Assembly: GCA_003260075.1 (NCBI GenBank)
Contig: QLIY01000676.1
Span: forward strand, 26,872 to 90,871
Direction: 5' to 3'
DNA length: 64,000 nucleotides
DNA from: Phallusia mammillata
Lineage: Eukaryota; Chordata; Ascidiacea; Phlebobranchia; Ascidiidae
Each line of letters begins with the position of its first letter. The first letter of the stretch is position 1. The notes beneath the pieces are model-generated. The model did not search any database, was not told the origin of the DNA, and was given only the letters and a program-made list of their open reading frames with translations. The translations under genes and the position numbers were made by a program. This document shows, piece after piece, positions 37,601 through 46,332 of the stretch.

Positions 37601-37764
37601 CTTCGGTTGAACCGAGCTATAGAAGCCGCTGATAGATTTGTCATAGTCAACTAAAAAACGAAAGTAGACGAAAATGTCAACACCTTATACATTCGTGTTG
37701 TTAAATATGATATAGTACCTCTACTTGTGCGGTTGATACGCTTGAATCCAGGATAGTAAGACAT
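17945..37764 (-). CDS. Giant hemocyanin-superfamily phenoloxidase with N-terminal pseudo-metzincin region (27 exons)
   Basis: Type-3 copper oxidase predicted to oxidise phenols; tunicate members of this family are known as phenoloxidases. Inferred exons: 37764-37719, 37650-37500, 36742-36520, 35920-35747, 35206-35016, 34234-34113, 33627-33491, 32807-32622, 32255-32127, 31635-31333 (split by a G10 duplication), 31027-30969, 30352-30083, 29717-29531, 29264-29153, 27916-27704, 26887-26753, 26412-26280, 25946-25714 (split), 25012-24895, 24412-24216, 23714-23560, 22560-22467, 22174-22000, 20783-20610, 20112-19856, 18783-18505, 18167-17945. Once the two split exons are merged at their duplications, the frame is open from the ATG at 37764 to the TAA at 17945, about 1511 residues, with matching phase at every GT-AG junction. 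No signal peptide, as in arthropod prophenoloxidases. A pyrimidine-rich AG acceptor lies 37 bases upstream of the ATG (5'-UTR intron or spliced-leader site). ATTAAA at 17891-17886 may be the polyadenylation signal. One transcript is inferred; two genes remain possible. Confidence 0.8.
18915..19132. repeat. Exact 218-bp duplication after an N
   Basis: Identical by eye to 18696-18913, with a single N at 18914 between them. Includes the 5' part of phenoloxidase exon 26. Probably an assembly overlap. Confidence 0.85.
19501..19790 (-). repeat. tRNA-derived SINE copies (tRNA-Leu-like head)
   Basis: On the minus strand each copy reads GGCAGGAACTTGGCC, AAACGGTCTGGCGCGCC, then GGGTTCGAACCCCG. This matches the box A and box B arrangement of a tRNA, closest by eye to tRNA-Leu. 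Two copies are near-complete (about 19501-19608 and 19637-19735) and a third is partial to 19788. Not a functional tRNA: the middle is wrong. Lies in a phenoloxidase intron. Confidence 0.55.
19856..23714 (-). CDS. Phenoloxidase gene exons 21-25: hemocyanin C-terminal beta domain
   Basis: Residues about 1060-1345. CGWPYQMMLPRGTKDG, SYCGTAGAEYPDKRTMGFPF and surrounding strands match the third (beta-barrel) domain of arthropod hemocyanin/prophenoloxidase (CGxPxxxLLPRG ... YPDKxxMGFPFDR). Cysteines are conserved in CECG and SYCG. The reading frame runs on in exon 25 beyond the point where arthropod proteins usually end. Confidence 0.85.
23035..23452. mobile_element. TA-flanked inverted-repeat MITE, partly duplicated
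   Basis: Ends CTAACACCATACCTCAC ... GTGAGGTATGGTGTTAG flanked by TA, with internal GCGCCACCTATC/GATAGGTGGCGC. The TA flanks fit Tc1/mariner-type MITEs. A G run at 23120-23130 separates two copies of the left end. Related degenerate copies: about 28636-28935, 13955-14200 and 62199-62370. In a phenoloxidase intron. Confidence 0.6.
24216..25946 (-). CDS. Phenoloxidase gene exons 18-20: copper-B site
   Basis: Residues about 891-1060. SFHNSGHVEF gives H982 and H986 (H-x3-H), and ARDPIFFRWHKRVDE gives H1014, the third CuB ligand in the typical RDPxFYRWH context. With CuA complete, a binuclear copper centre is predicted. Exon 18 is interrupted by G10 at 25753-25762 between two copies of its 3' part; the copy ending at the donor near 25714 joins exon 19 in phase 2. 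Its upstream intron holds a hAT element with a perfect 8-bp target duplication (25368-25671). Confidence 0.88.
24643..24687 (-). ncRNA. Hammerhead ribozyme-like motif 1
   Basis: Minus strand: stem I ATAAC, core CTGATGA (24680-24674), stem II GACAA/TTGTC with loop TAGCAC, core GAAAC, cleavage triplet GTC, then stem I GTTAT. Stems I and II pair fully. Core order matches the minimal type I hammerhead with very short helix III known from Penelope-like elements. In a phenoloxidase intron. Confidence 0.55.
25368..25671. mobile_element. hAT non-autonomous element with a 66-base G run
   Basis: Ends CAGGGGTTCTTAACC ... GGTTAAGAAACACTG with perfect 8-bp duplications CTCTATCG (25360-25367, 25672-25679). 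In a phenoloxidase intron. G run at 25540-25605. Confidence 0.85.
26280..26887 (-). CDS. Phenoloxidase gene exons 16-17: copper-A site
   Basis: Residues about 801-890. NYHHQHWHNVY and LFFYMHTQLLARYDAER match the hemocyanin-superfamily CuA signature (HHWHWHLVYP ... GELFYYMHQQ). The H-x3-H pair is H845/H849 and the third ligand H870; all are present, so CuA should be functional. Confidence 0.9.
26990..28470. repeat. Diverged intronic duplicate pair
   Basis: About 26990-27595 and 27938-28470 share ATTAAGAATGCCTGTTTGGC, CGTACGATTTTAAACTTTAAC and many other blocks, with substitutions and indels. Phenoloxidase exon 15 lies between them. Allelic or true intronic duplication cannot be decided. Confidence 0.7.
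27704..29264 (-). CDS. Phenoloxidase gene exons 14-15: hemocyanin N-terminal (all-alpha) domain
   Basis: Residues about 693-801. The segments FSQFDGTHKEKAAKFI, DLEAVLDYAEAR and VNYELYQSAIESYIVHSD match the layout of the arthropod hemocyanin/prophenoloxidase N-terminal domain (FSLF...H...A, ...R..VN..LF.YAL..A..HRPD). The intron downstream contains one copy of a roughly 500-600-bp duplicated block (about 26990-27595 and 27938-28470). Confidence 0.75.
29531..30352 (-). CDS. Phenoloxidase gene exons 12-13: helical linker
   Basis: Residues about 541-692. Charged, probably alpha-helical sequence (KLILDTQDLVDYYHDN, YSKLVEARAQILIKDN, DIIKRVVEKWKSLTKK). No domain recognised. It joins the Ig-like module to the hemocyanin-type region; both junctions keep frame (phase 0 in, phase 1 out), which argues for one gene. 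Confidence 0.6.
30969..32807 (-). CDS. Phenoloxidase gene exons 8-11: acidic linker and Ig-like beta domain
   Basis: Residues about 349-540. Exon 8 has an acidic run (DYDDSDSDDDY) followed by a basic one (KKQKTRK). Exons 9-11 give a beta-rich module with GDVVDFQATMKNVG, LTVYVSDPDGYVQKYKP and KVGKYTVKAEYQG, the pattern of an Ig/fibronectin-like fold. A second acidic stretch (EPDSDDDY) closes it. Exon 10 is split by a G10 run at 31444-31453, with the first part in one copy and the 3' end with its donor in the other; merging at the duplicated segment restores a 202-base exon in the right phase. A partial copy of exon 9 lies at about 31918-31954. Confidence 0.6.
33491..35920 (-). CDS. Phenoloxidase gene exons 4-7: degenerate metzincin-like metalloprotease region
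   Basis: Residues about 141-348. The segment MAHECGASLGLDT aligns with the metzincin zinc site HExxHxxGxxH: H290, E291 and G297 are kept, but the second and third zinc histidines are A294 and T300. A Met-turn-like SLSWMNY (M311) follows 11-14 residues later, then YSEKELAILRHQPDM, a tail I recall from bacterial matrixin-like proteins. Loss of two zinc ligands predicts no protease activity, so a binding or inhibitory role is possible. Exon 6 (34234-34113) is present twice; the copy at about 33993-33872 borders a G10 run and is treated as an allelic duplicate. Confidence 0.6.
36520..37764 (-). CDS. Phenoloxidase gene exons 1-3: N-terminal beta-rich region
   Basis: Residues 1-140. Starts MSYYPGFKRINRTSR, then alternating hydrophobic/polar segments (ITADVQVTLSDG, TLDVTVKIENATF) that suggest a beta-sandwich. 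No family recognised with confidence. The last part of exon 3 is repeated at about 36326-36410 beyond a G10 run at 36411-36420, which looks like a second allele rather than an extra exon. Confidence 0.65.
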
Positions 37765-37789
37765 GATGATTGTAGTTCTATTTTACTGA

Positions 37790-37806
37790 GAGGTTCCCTG
37801 AAACAA
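37790..37806 (-). promoter_or_regulatory. 3' splice acceptor in the phenoloxidase 5' leader
   Basis: Reading the minus strand, a T-rich tract ending in TTTCAG is followed by GGAACC 37 bases before the ATG. It can be the end of a 5'-UTR intron or a spliced-leader trans-splice site, which tunicates are known to use. A second copy lies beyond the G10 run at 37881-37890. Confidence 0.45.
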
Positions 37807-40049
37807 CAAACAAAGCGCTTTGCCACAAATGATAAGGTACAACATCAAACCAGCAACCACGGGTTTTTCTTTCAGTCCCTGGGGGGGGGGAAGAGGTTCC
37901 CTGAAACAACAAACAAAGCGCTTTGCCACAAATGGTAAGGTACAACATCAAACCAGCAACCACGGGTTTTTCTTTCAGTCCCTTCAACTTGTGGTTGGTC
38001 AATTGTATATGATTGAATTATGACTAAGTGGATTCTTAAACGAACTGTGTGTGGTCAGCGCGTTAACGCCAGATCGCCTTTCTACTTGTTTGGAGGCTGC
38101 TGTTTAGCATTTGATTCCTCTGAAAGGGTTTGTTTTTCTGCATACAGCATTGTGAGTTGTGACTTGTGAGTATAGCTGCAAATGACCTAGGCCGAATTGG
38201 GTTCCCTTTGAAGGCCCCAAAGCGTGCAAGACTTTGGTATCCCCGAATGAATCGTCGAAGAGTTAACCTGAGCCTCCTCCAAAGCCAAAAGTAGAAACCC
38301 CAAACCTGTCCACAACCAGAATGTTTTTTTTAAATCCCTAATTGGGAAATTAACCAAGCTAAATCACGTCATGAATATGATCGATTGTGAAATGAGGCCC
38401 AAATTAAGCTTGGTTTATTTAAACTGGCCACAATTCGCATTGACTTGCAACTCTATAGAACACGTGGGGACAGAGGCACGCGGCAAGAGAACGTGGTGGA
38501 TGGCGAGCGGAGCTTGAAAACTGAAATAATTGTCAGAATATTGAAATATTTACATTCATAAAAAAGCCGCCCCCAAAAAAATCACAAAAAACTTAGATCA
38601 AATTAAATTGAAACACTATTGCTTATTCCGCTATAAAAATCGTTGTAGCGTCCCCCCTTAGCCATTAACCAAAAAATGGACATGCATGTTTTACTGATGA
38701 ATAACCCAGTCTTGTCCACGACTTTACGGGGGGGGGGTATGCACATGCATGTTTTACTGATGAATAACCCAGTCTTGTCCACGACTTTACAACCATAACA
38801 GCAAAAAATCTTTCCCGAAACATTGTTGACTACAAATTTTGCTTCAAAACAGCAAAATATATACTTCTATAAATCTTGTCTATAAATCTACGTTTCGGTG
38901 GCATTGGCTCACTAGAATAATTTAACATTGCGACAGAAAATAACCAAAAAAAACAAAAACAAAAACAAAATAAAAAACCGTAAGCCGTTCTTGTGCGCTG
39001 TGTGCATGCACAATGGGGGGGGGGCAAAAAAACAAAACAAAAAAAAATAAAAAACCGTAAGCCGTTCTTGTGCGCTGTGTGCATGCACAATGCAGCAAAT
39101 CGCTCCTGTATCGCACAAGGACAACAAACCCAATCAACGGAAGCGGAACTGCTGAGCATTTATCCTTTACCTCCCGACCAATTAGAGCCAAATCTAACAG
39201 TGCAATTATGCACTTCGGAAATGACGGGTTTTATTCGCTCTTTGTCTTACTTTTGCCTCTACAGTAGGCGCAAAGGCTAAAGCAATATTAACATTGTGTG
39301 GGCATATAGGGAAGTCTTATTCACGCCAAAATAAACTTGACGACCAGACAGCTCCTTTGTGTGCAGGTCAAAGGCACTTCATGCAATCAACCAATCAACT
39401 GCTCACAATTAAAACGCCCACATGGTACTGCAAAAGCGAAATGTTAGAGCTCACTGGCAACCGTGTGCGCCCTACTCAACGTATAAGAGCAAAGCACAAG
39501 GATTCAACCCGGATAACTCGTCCAAAGCATATACTAAGTCCATTGAAATGGCATTCATTTTAAAACGCGACCAAATCTTTACGCCGACATGATTTCGTAA
39601 CTAAAATATCCAGACACGATAAAATTTGTCATTCATGTTTTATATTGACGTTGGCGCTGCAATAAAATTTGTATTGTTAACTTTCGTTTCAATAAACTGC
39701 CAGGGCTTCTGGCCGTGACTTTAAACCTGTAAAGTAAAGACAGACAGTCGCCGCTTACAGGAAAGCTATAGCTCTTCCGTTTTAATTTTACTGGCGTCAT
39801 GTCTTCATATGAATGTTCAATACCAATGCTGCTAAATTCGTCCTAATCCATGTTGATAGTGTCGTATTGTACACTACATGTGCTAACTTAAACAAGCAGG
39901 TACACGATTATAGCACATGTTAGTATCCAATCAAACCAGTGTAAATCCGATCAAAAAATGGGTTGCTGTAAACGCCTAAACAGCTCTAAAAAAACTAGGG
40001 ATCGTAGAAAGAACACGTGCGGACAACGGGTTCTTGGAATTAACGTTGG

Positions 40050-43000
40050 TTTCAACAACACACGGAGGATCAAATTACGGTGCACTATAACCCACAAATC
40101 AAAACCCCTTTTCCAATTTATTTGGAATGGCGCTGGACTGTTGTAGCAATTGAAAGACGACACTTACAACCAAAGAAAAAGTTAAGATGATGGGCGTTCG
40201 TGATCCCCGCCTATACTCCGTGCATGTTTTGAAACGAACGCTGCAAATTTTAACAACATCAAAATCCAACCGTTGACGCAATAGCGATTTAGTGGTTATA
40301 TAATTACAACCAAAATCCAGATACATAGATCAGAGATGTGAATGCAAACCATGCTGGCGAATTTCTAAGCCATGTATTTTCCTTTTCAAAACACTTCTGC
40401 TAACTTGTAAAAAAATCACGTTTACTGGATGCAAACTTTATTGCAAGAGAATAGAAACAAACCATTGGTTCGGTTTAACTGTGTGTGAGTAAACGATGAT
40501 TCGCAGGATTTCATGGTATAAATAAATTGATTTAGGCTATAGTGCAATTTGACGCCGCTATCCTGTTGCAGCGCACATACGTATTGGTTTCGTAATACAC
40601 ACTGCATATAATATCATAACAATTTTAGCAAGGGGGGGGGGCCTATGTGAACTCAAACCAACTAGTAACCCCATAACATTGATCCTAAATTACCTTGTTC
40701 GTCCCACCTTAACAACCTCTCTTAACCCGACCCAGTCTCGCCGGTTTGTGCACAAAAAGGCGGGCTTCAAGGGGGGGGGGAAAACCCCTTTTCCAATTTA
40801 TTTGGAATTGCGCTAGACTGGGGTAGCAATTAAAAGACGAAACTTACAACCAAAGAAAAAGTTAAGATGATGGGCGTTCGTGATCCCCGCTTATATAGTC
40901 TGTGCGTGTTATTGAAACGAACGCTGCAAATTTTAACAACTTTGAAATCCCACCGTTGACACCATAGCGATCCAAAGGTTATATAATTACAACCAAAATC
41001 CATATACATAGACCACAGACGTAAATGCATCCCATGCTGGCGAATTTCTAGGCCATGTATTCTCCTTTTCAAAAAACTTTTAAGATAATCACGTTTACTG
41101 GATGCAAACTTTATTGCAAGAGAGTAGATACAAACCTTTGGTTCGGTTTAACTGTGTGTGAGTAAACGATAATTCGCAGAATTTCATGGTATAAATTGAT
41201 TTAGGCGTTAGTGCAATTTGAGGCCGCTATCCTGTTGCAGCGCACGTACGTATTGCTTTCATAATACATACTGCATTTATTATCATAACAATTTTAGCAA
41301 GACTTGATCCTTCAGTTTACCTACAGCTTGTCTGTTTAAATCAGTAAGCACAACGTTACTTAAACTTTTCCTTACGTGAACTTTAACCAACTAGTAACCC
41401 CATAACATTGACCCTGAATTACCTTGTCTGTCCCACCTTAACAACCTCCCTTAACCCGACCCAGTCTCGGCGGGTCCGTTACANNNNNNNNNNNNNNNNN
41501 NNNNNNNNNNNNNNNNNNNNNNNNNNNNNNNNNNNNNNNNNNNNNNNNNNNNNNNNNNNNNNNNNNNNNNNNNNNNNNNNNNNNNNNNNNNNNNNNNNNN
41601 NNNNNNNNNNNNNNNNNNNNNNNNNNNNNNNNNNNNNNNNNNNNNNNNNNNNNNNAACCCGACCCAGTCTCGGCGGTTCGTTTACAAAAAGGCGGGCTTC
41701 AATTCTGTGTATGTCACGCCTCAAGCACGACAATAGACGCACAAACCCTCTATTGAGCAACAGCTCCTTTGGATCAAGAGTGCGGTTACATACATCACTG
41801 GTAGCAGACAAAATACCATAGACGAAACTGTGTGTACCTGCTTAAGTCTCAGACAACCCTACGTGTGACAACCTTACCGGCAATTTTACGGTCTACAAAC
41901 CCTACGTGCTTGTGTATTTGAAAGTTTGTCTCGAAAACCAAGGTCCAACGTTTTTGCAAGGTCTCATTAGGCAAATTCCGTTTTAGAAGGCTGTTACCCG
42001 ATTCAAAACAAAATCTTTACCAGCGCATTAAAATATAACTGGAAAAAAATTGCTCGTTTTATCTTTTGAATCATGGAGCCCTTTGAATTGTGAAACATTG
42101 GGTGCTGTGAAACACGGGGTCGGCAAACACTAGTGCTGTGAGTAGTGGTTACCGAAAAAAATACGTTACTTCGCTCAACGTAGGTAACAAAATGCAGGTG
42201 TTATTGACAACAATCGCCAAAAGGCGCTAGCACCTAATAGTTACCAAACAACTCAATGACTCTCATTAATTTATCGCCACAATGAACAAAATGGTTGTTG
42301 CATGCACCATAAGAGCCGGTCCACAAAAGCCTGCAACTCAAAAACACCGAACACTGTTGCTAAGGTTTAAATTTAAAGAAACGGTGCGGTTACACGTATT
42401 CACCACGCACAAATTTCCAACAATATAATTTGTCATGTGCTGAATTAAGTGTATTTGGGGAATTAATTGCCATTCACTCGGCTTGTCAAAAACATCACTT
42501 TTAAAGTTGCCGCAGCAATACATACACGATAAATGTTTTTCTTAACGTACGCACACACCTGTCATGAACGCACACACCTTTAAGCGGTTACCTGTATTGA
42601 CTGCGGGGGGGGGGTGTATATCACGCCTCAAGCACGACAATAGACGCACAAACCCTCTATTGGGGCAATAGCTTATTTGGACCAAGAGTGCGGTTACATA
42701 CATCACTGGTAGCAGGGCAAAATACCATAGACGAAACTGTGTGTACCTGCCCAAGTCGCAGACAACCCTACGTGTGACAACCTTTCCGGCAAATTTTCGG
42801 TCTACAACGCTACGTGCTTGTGTATTTAAAAGTTTGTCTCGAAAACCAATTTGCAATGTTTTTGAAAGGTCACTTTTGGCCGTTTCAGGGGGCTGATACT
42901 CGATTCAAAACAAAATCTTTACCACCGCCGGAAAATATCACTGAATAAATTTGCTCCAAGTTTTATCCTTTGAAACATGAAGCCTTTTTAAGCAGTTCTT

Positions 43001-43450
43001 AGGTGCTGTGAAGCACGAAGGTTGGTCAACAATAGTGCTGTGAGTGATGGGTTACCGAAGATAAAACTTTACGTCGACTGAACATATTGAACACTAAACA
43101 GGTGTTATTGACAATCACTAACAGGTGGTTAACATCTAATAGAAGCCAAACAGCCCAATGGCTCTCATGAAATTAACGTCACAGTGAATAAAATTGTTGT
43201 TGTATGCACCGGTTAGCCAATATTTCATTGATGGCCGCCCCACAAAAGTCTGCAGCTCAAAAAATACCGAACACTGTTGCAAAGGTTTAAAGAAGCGGTA
43301 CATACTCGTCACATGTATGGATCCTCACTTCGCACCAATTTCCAGCAATAGGATTTATCATGTACTCCTGGTTGTGTGCTTTTGGGAAAATTGCCACTCG
43401 GCTTGTGAAAAATATCACTTTTAAAATGGCTGCAGCAATACATAGACGAT
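40050..43450. repeat. Two pairs of diverged duplicate blocks around the N gap
   Basis: About 40105-40620 matches 40785-41300, and about 41706-42520 matches 42612-43450, with indels and roughly one difference per ten bases by eye. G10 runs at 40633, 40771 and 42605 and the 172-base N gap lie between. No coding exon recognised. Confidence 0.65.
41484..41655. other. Assembly gap (Ns)
   Basis: A run of N flanked by similar sequence (ACCCGACCCAGTCTCGGCGG) on both sides, so the gap too sits between duplicate ends. Confidence 0.99.
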
Positions 43451-44684
43451 AAATGTTTTACTTAACGTAGTAACTATTGACCTAAAGAGGCATGTAACCC
43501 GTGACGGTATTTTCAAATTGTGTTGCAAATGGCACGCTAACATTTTGAGTTTTTAAGTCTTTTAAACAGAGTATAGTGAAATTGTAAGCGTTAAAAATGC
43601 ACAAGAAAAGTGTTTGTGACATTTACCAACTTTTTCTGTACCTTTGAACGTTAATGTTCGTTAACACCATGAAAGCAAATGAAATGATGACCGCCATCTA
43701 AAACAGTGAGAGAAATCAGTGTTTTTGTGAGAAAGTTACCTTCAGACAAAGCAAGGTCACCTTCTCGTCGGGAAAAACGCTTATCCGCTAAAACTTTTAT
43801 TTTTTTCGACATTCCTGACCCAAAGGGATTTAATCCATATTAAATCGTGCATTTAACATGAACCGAACTAACCCTAGGCTCGTGAGCGCAGTACAATATA
43901 TAGTATCGTTTTGTGTCTTTTACAGCGGCGGGGGGGGGGCTGTGTTGCAAATGACTCGCTAGCAATTTGACTTATTGGTCTTTTGACAAAGTATTGTGAA
44001 ATTGTAAGCGATAAAAATATAGACGCTGCAATGCACAAGAAGTCTGTTGTGAAATTTATAAATGTTTTCAGTGCCTTTACAAGTTAATGTTTATAACATG
44101 AAAGCAAATTAAAATGGAGACCCAAAGTGATTGAATCCATATTAAACCGTGCATTTAAAATGAACCGAACTAACCCAAAGCACGTCAGCACAGCACAAAG
44201 GTATCGTTGTGTGTTTTACGGTGGCTACAATACAAAGAATACAAGGGGGTTGTACAAAGTCTGGTGCTTTTGTGTGCTACTGATGACATTATAAACCTGC
44301 GCTAACGTCACAATCCCGTTGCTACGGGCAACCAGCTGTCAAAGCGTCAATTACACGGTCTGTCAAATCCCTATTCCACACGAAGCAGACGAATACCCGC
44401 ACGTGAGTGAATTTTAGGTGATACGTGAATTCCAGACGGGTGTTGCCGGTTCATGTTACGTTCCGCTAAAGAGGCTGTGTACGTTAAATACAGTTTTTGT
44501 TTCGTTAACCAACAAAGAAACGTTTTTTTTTGACTGAACTAATCAGCATGCTAAACGAACTGTAAAATTTTAAGGAAGTAGCTAAACCCGCCCAAAAGAA
44601 GTATTCTATGAGCTTTAAAACTAACAACAACTTGTTGCAGTGATTTTAGGCTTCGATAATTTTACTGGGACGGCTCATTGAATG

Positions 44685-44709
44685 CAATCAATCAATCAAT
44701 CAATCAATT
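44685..44709. repeat. (CAAT)n microsatellite
   Basis: About six perfect repeats of the tetranucleotide. Confidence 0.9.
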
Positions 44710-44826
44710 AATGTTTTTTGCCACACTTTTGATAATAAAAATAAAGAAATTCCAAAACGAAAAATAACTGCGTGACAGGTCAGTAAAGACAATATCTTCA
44801 AAAGCACAAATGGTGATAGTATAGAC

Positions 44827-45090
44827 CAGGGGTCGGCAACCCCGAGGTGATTTTTCATGACACGTCAAACGATTTGCTAATTCACCTTCACCTATGTTTT
44901 GACACGATTTAAATTTTAACTAATACTTTGCTGGTTTTCGCTTTGTTATAATGTAAGTCTTAAAAGCTAGCCTACATGCACGAGTTTTTTTTGTTGGCAC
45001 AATAAACCGGTATTTCACACAAACAAAATTGGTTTCATTTTAAAATACCGAGTTATTTGGCACGTGTCGTTAAAGAGTTGCCGACCCATG
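44827..45090. mobile_element. hAT-like non-autonomous element
   Basis: Starts CAGGGGTCGGCAACCCC and ends GAGTTGCCGACCCATG. Flanks GTATAGAC and GTACAGAT agree at 6 of 8 positions, so the duplication is decayed. Confidence 0.6.
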
Positions 45091-45420
45091 GTACAGATAA
45101 ACTAAAAATATGGCAATAGAATTTGTAATCAATAAACCAAGGAGTGGTTTATGGTTTAAATACGAGCAAATATAATCACATAAACTACACGTTAATTGTT
45201 GTTTGTGATGTGGCCTGGTCCTTTGTCATTGGTCCATTGAATATTTGTTTAACCAGCAATAAAGCATTTTCACTTTCCATAGCATAGTAGACCAAGGGGA
45301 ATTGGGGTCAAAATAAATGACTGTGGGTATTAAAGGATTACAAATAATCTGATAAAATGAAATGTACCAGTCTAGGGTTAACTGCGTTTGAATTTTATTT
45401 GCATTATTTTTTTGTTTTTT

Positions 45421-45525
45421 TCACGGGGTTTGAACCCAGGAACCTCCCGGGGACGAATCCCGATCAGGTTTTTTTTATGTCTGTACATGGATCAGGCCAG
45501 ACCATTCGGTCAAGTTCCTGCCCTT
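45421..45525 (-). repeat. tRNA-derived SINE copy
   Basis: Same sequence as the 19.5-kb copies, with GGGTTTGAACCC in place of the box B core. A further fragment lies at about 46612-46662. Confidence 0.5.
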
Positions 45526-45652
45526 CCATTTGCATTGTCTCAAACGGGGTTTCTTAACCTGAGTGGTAGCGCCCCCTTCTGGGCGTTTTGTGAAATAAAA
45601 GAAGACATTATGAAACAGGTGGTGGCGCTAAAACGCTTGATTTGCCCTATAG

Positions 45653-46332
45653 CAGGGGTCACGAAACTTTTCTCGAGGCCGGATAAGTTTAATAATCATG
45701 CGCGAGAGCCGCATGGCTTATAAGCCTTAAACTGAAACTCGCGAGATAGTTTTGACGGGACGACCATAGGGCTTACGCCTTTTCACAATCTTATTTGTAT
45801 TCTTTGCAAAAGAAAAATTGTAAAATTATAAAGCCTAAAAAGTGTCTCACCTACCAACTATGGCTTCTTTATTTTACAAGTTGCAAAAGAAGGCAATCGT
45901 TCGCGCACAATTAGTATTTTTTCCTGTCTGCGACGTAACAAACCGCTTTAGGATCACACCTATACGTTGCAATCTTGTAAGACCCTATTCCACACGAAGC
46001 AGACAAAATCACGTACGTGAGTGAATGTTAGGTGACACGTGAATGTCACACGGGTGGTGCCACTCCCCGCTAAAGGGGCTGTGTGCGCAAAAACAGTTTT
46101 GGTTTCATTACAGAGAAACGGTCTTTGGGGCTGAACCAATCATAAATTATCACCACAATCCATTCCAGGTAAAATTATCACTACAATCCATTTTGCAGAT
46201 TTTAGCAATCTTTAACGTATAACGTTATAAAATGTTCCATACGTTTTATTGAACCAACAATACATTCGCGGGCCGAATGAAATGATGCCGAAAGTCGGAT
46301 CCGACCCGTGGGCCATAGTTTGGTGCCCCCTG
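45653..46332. mobile_element. hAT-like non-autonomous element
   Basis: Ends CAGGGGTCACGAAACT ... AGTTTGGTGCCCCCTG, flanks CCCTATAG (45645-45652) and CCTTATAG (46333-46340), 7 of 8 identical. The interior includes a segment (CCCTATTCCACACGAAGCAG) also found near 44380. Confidence 0.7.

Larger units (their letters stand above)
37807..44826. other. Gene-poor duplicated region
   Basis: Upstream of the phenoloxidase gene. Holds the duplicate blocks listed separately, homopolymer-rich sequence at 38940-39060 and G10 runs. Open frames are short, overlap on several frames, or arise from A/T-rich runs. Confidence 0.5.

Noticed and set aside
28000-37764. Initial idea that the large gene was a transglutaminase
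   Set aside because: No Cys-His-Asp transglutaminase motifs; the copper-site and C-terminal signatures are clearly hemocyanin/phenoloxidase.
38830-39191. Overlapping minus-strand open frames rich in Phe
   Set aside because: They arise from A/T homopolymer runs duplicated around a G10 join, in three frames at once.
45388-45723. 111-codon plus-strand open frame
   Set aside because: Runs through a SINE copy and the left end of a hAT-like element.
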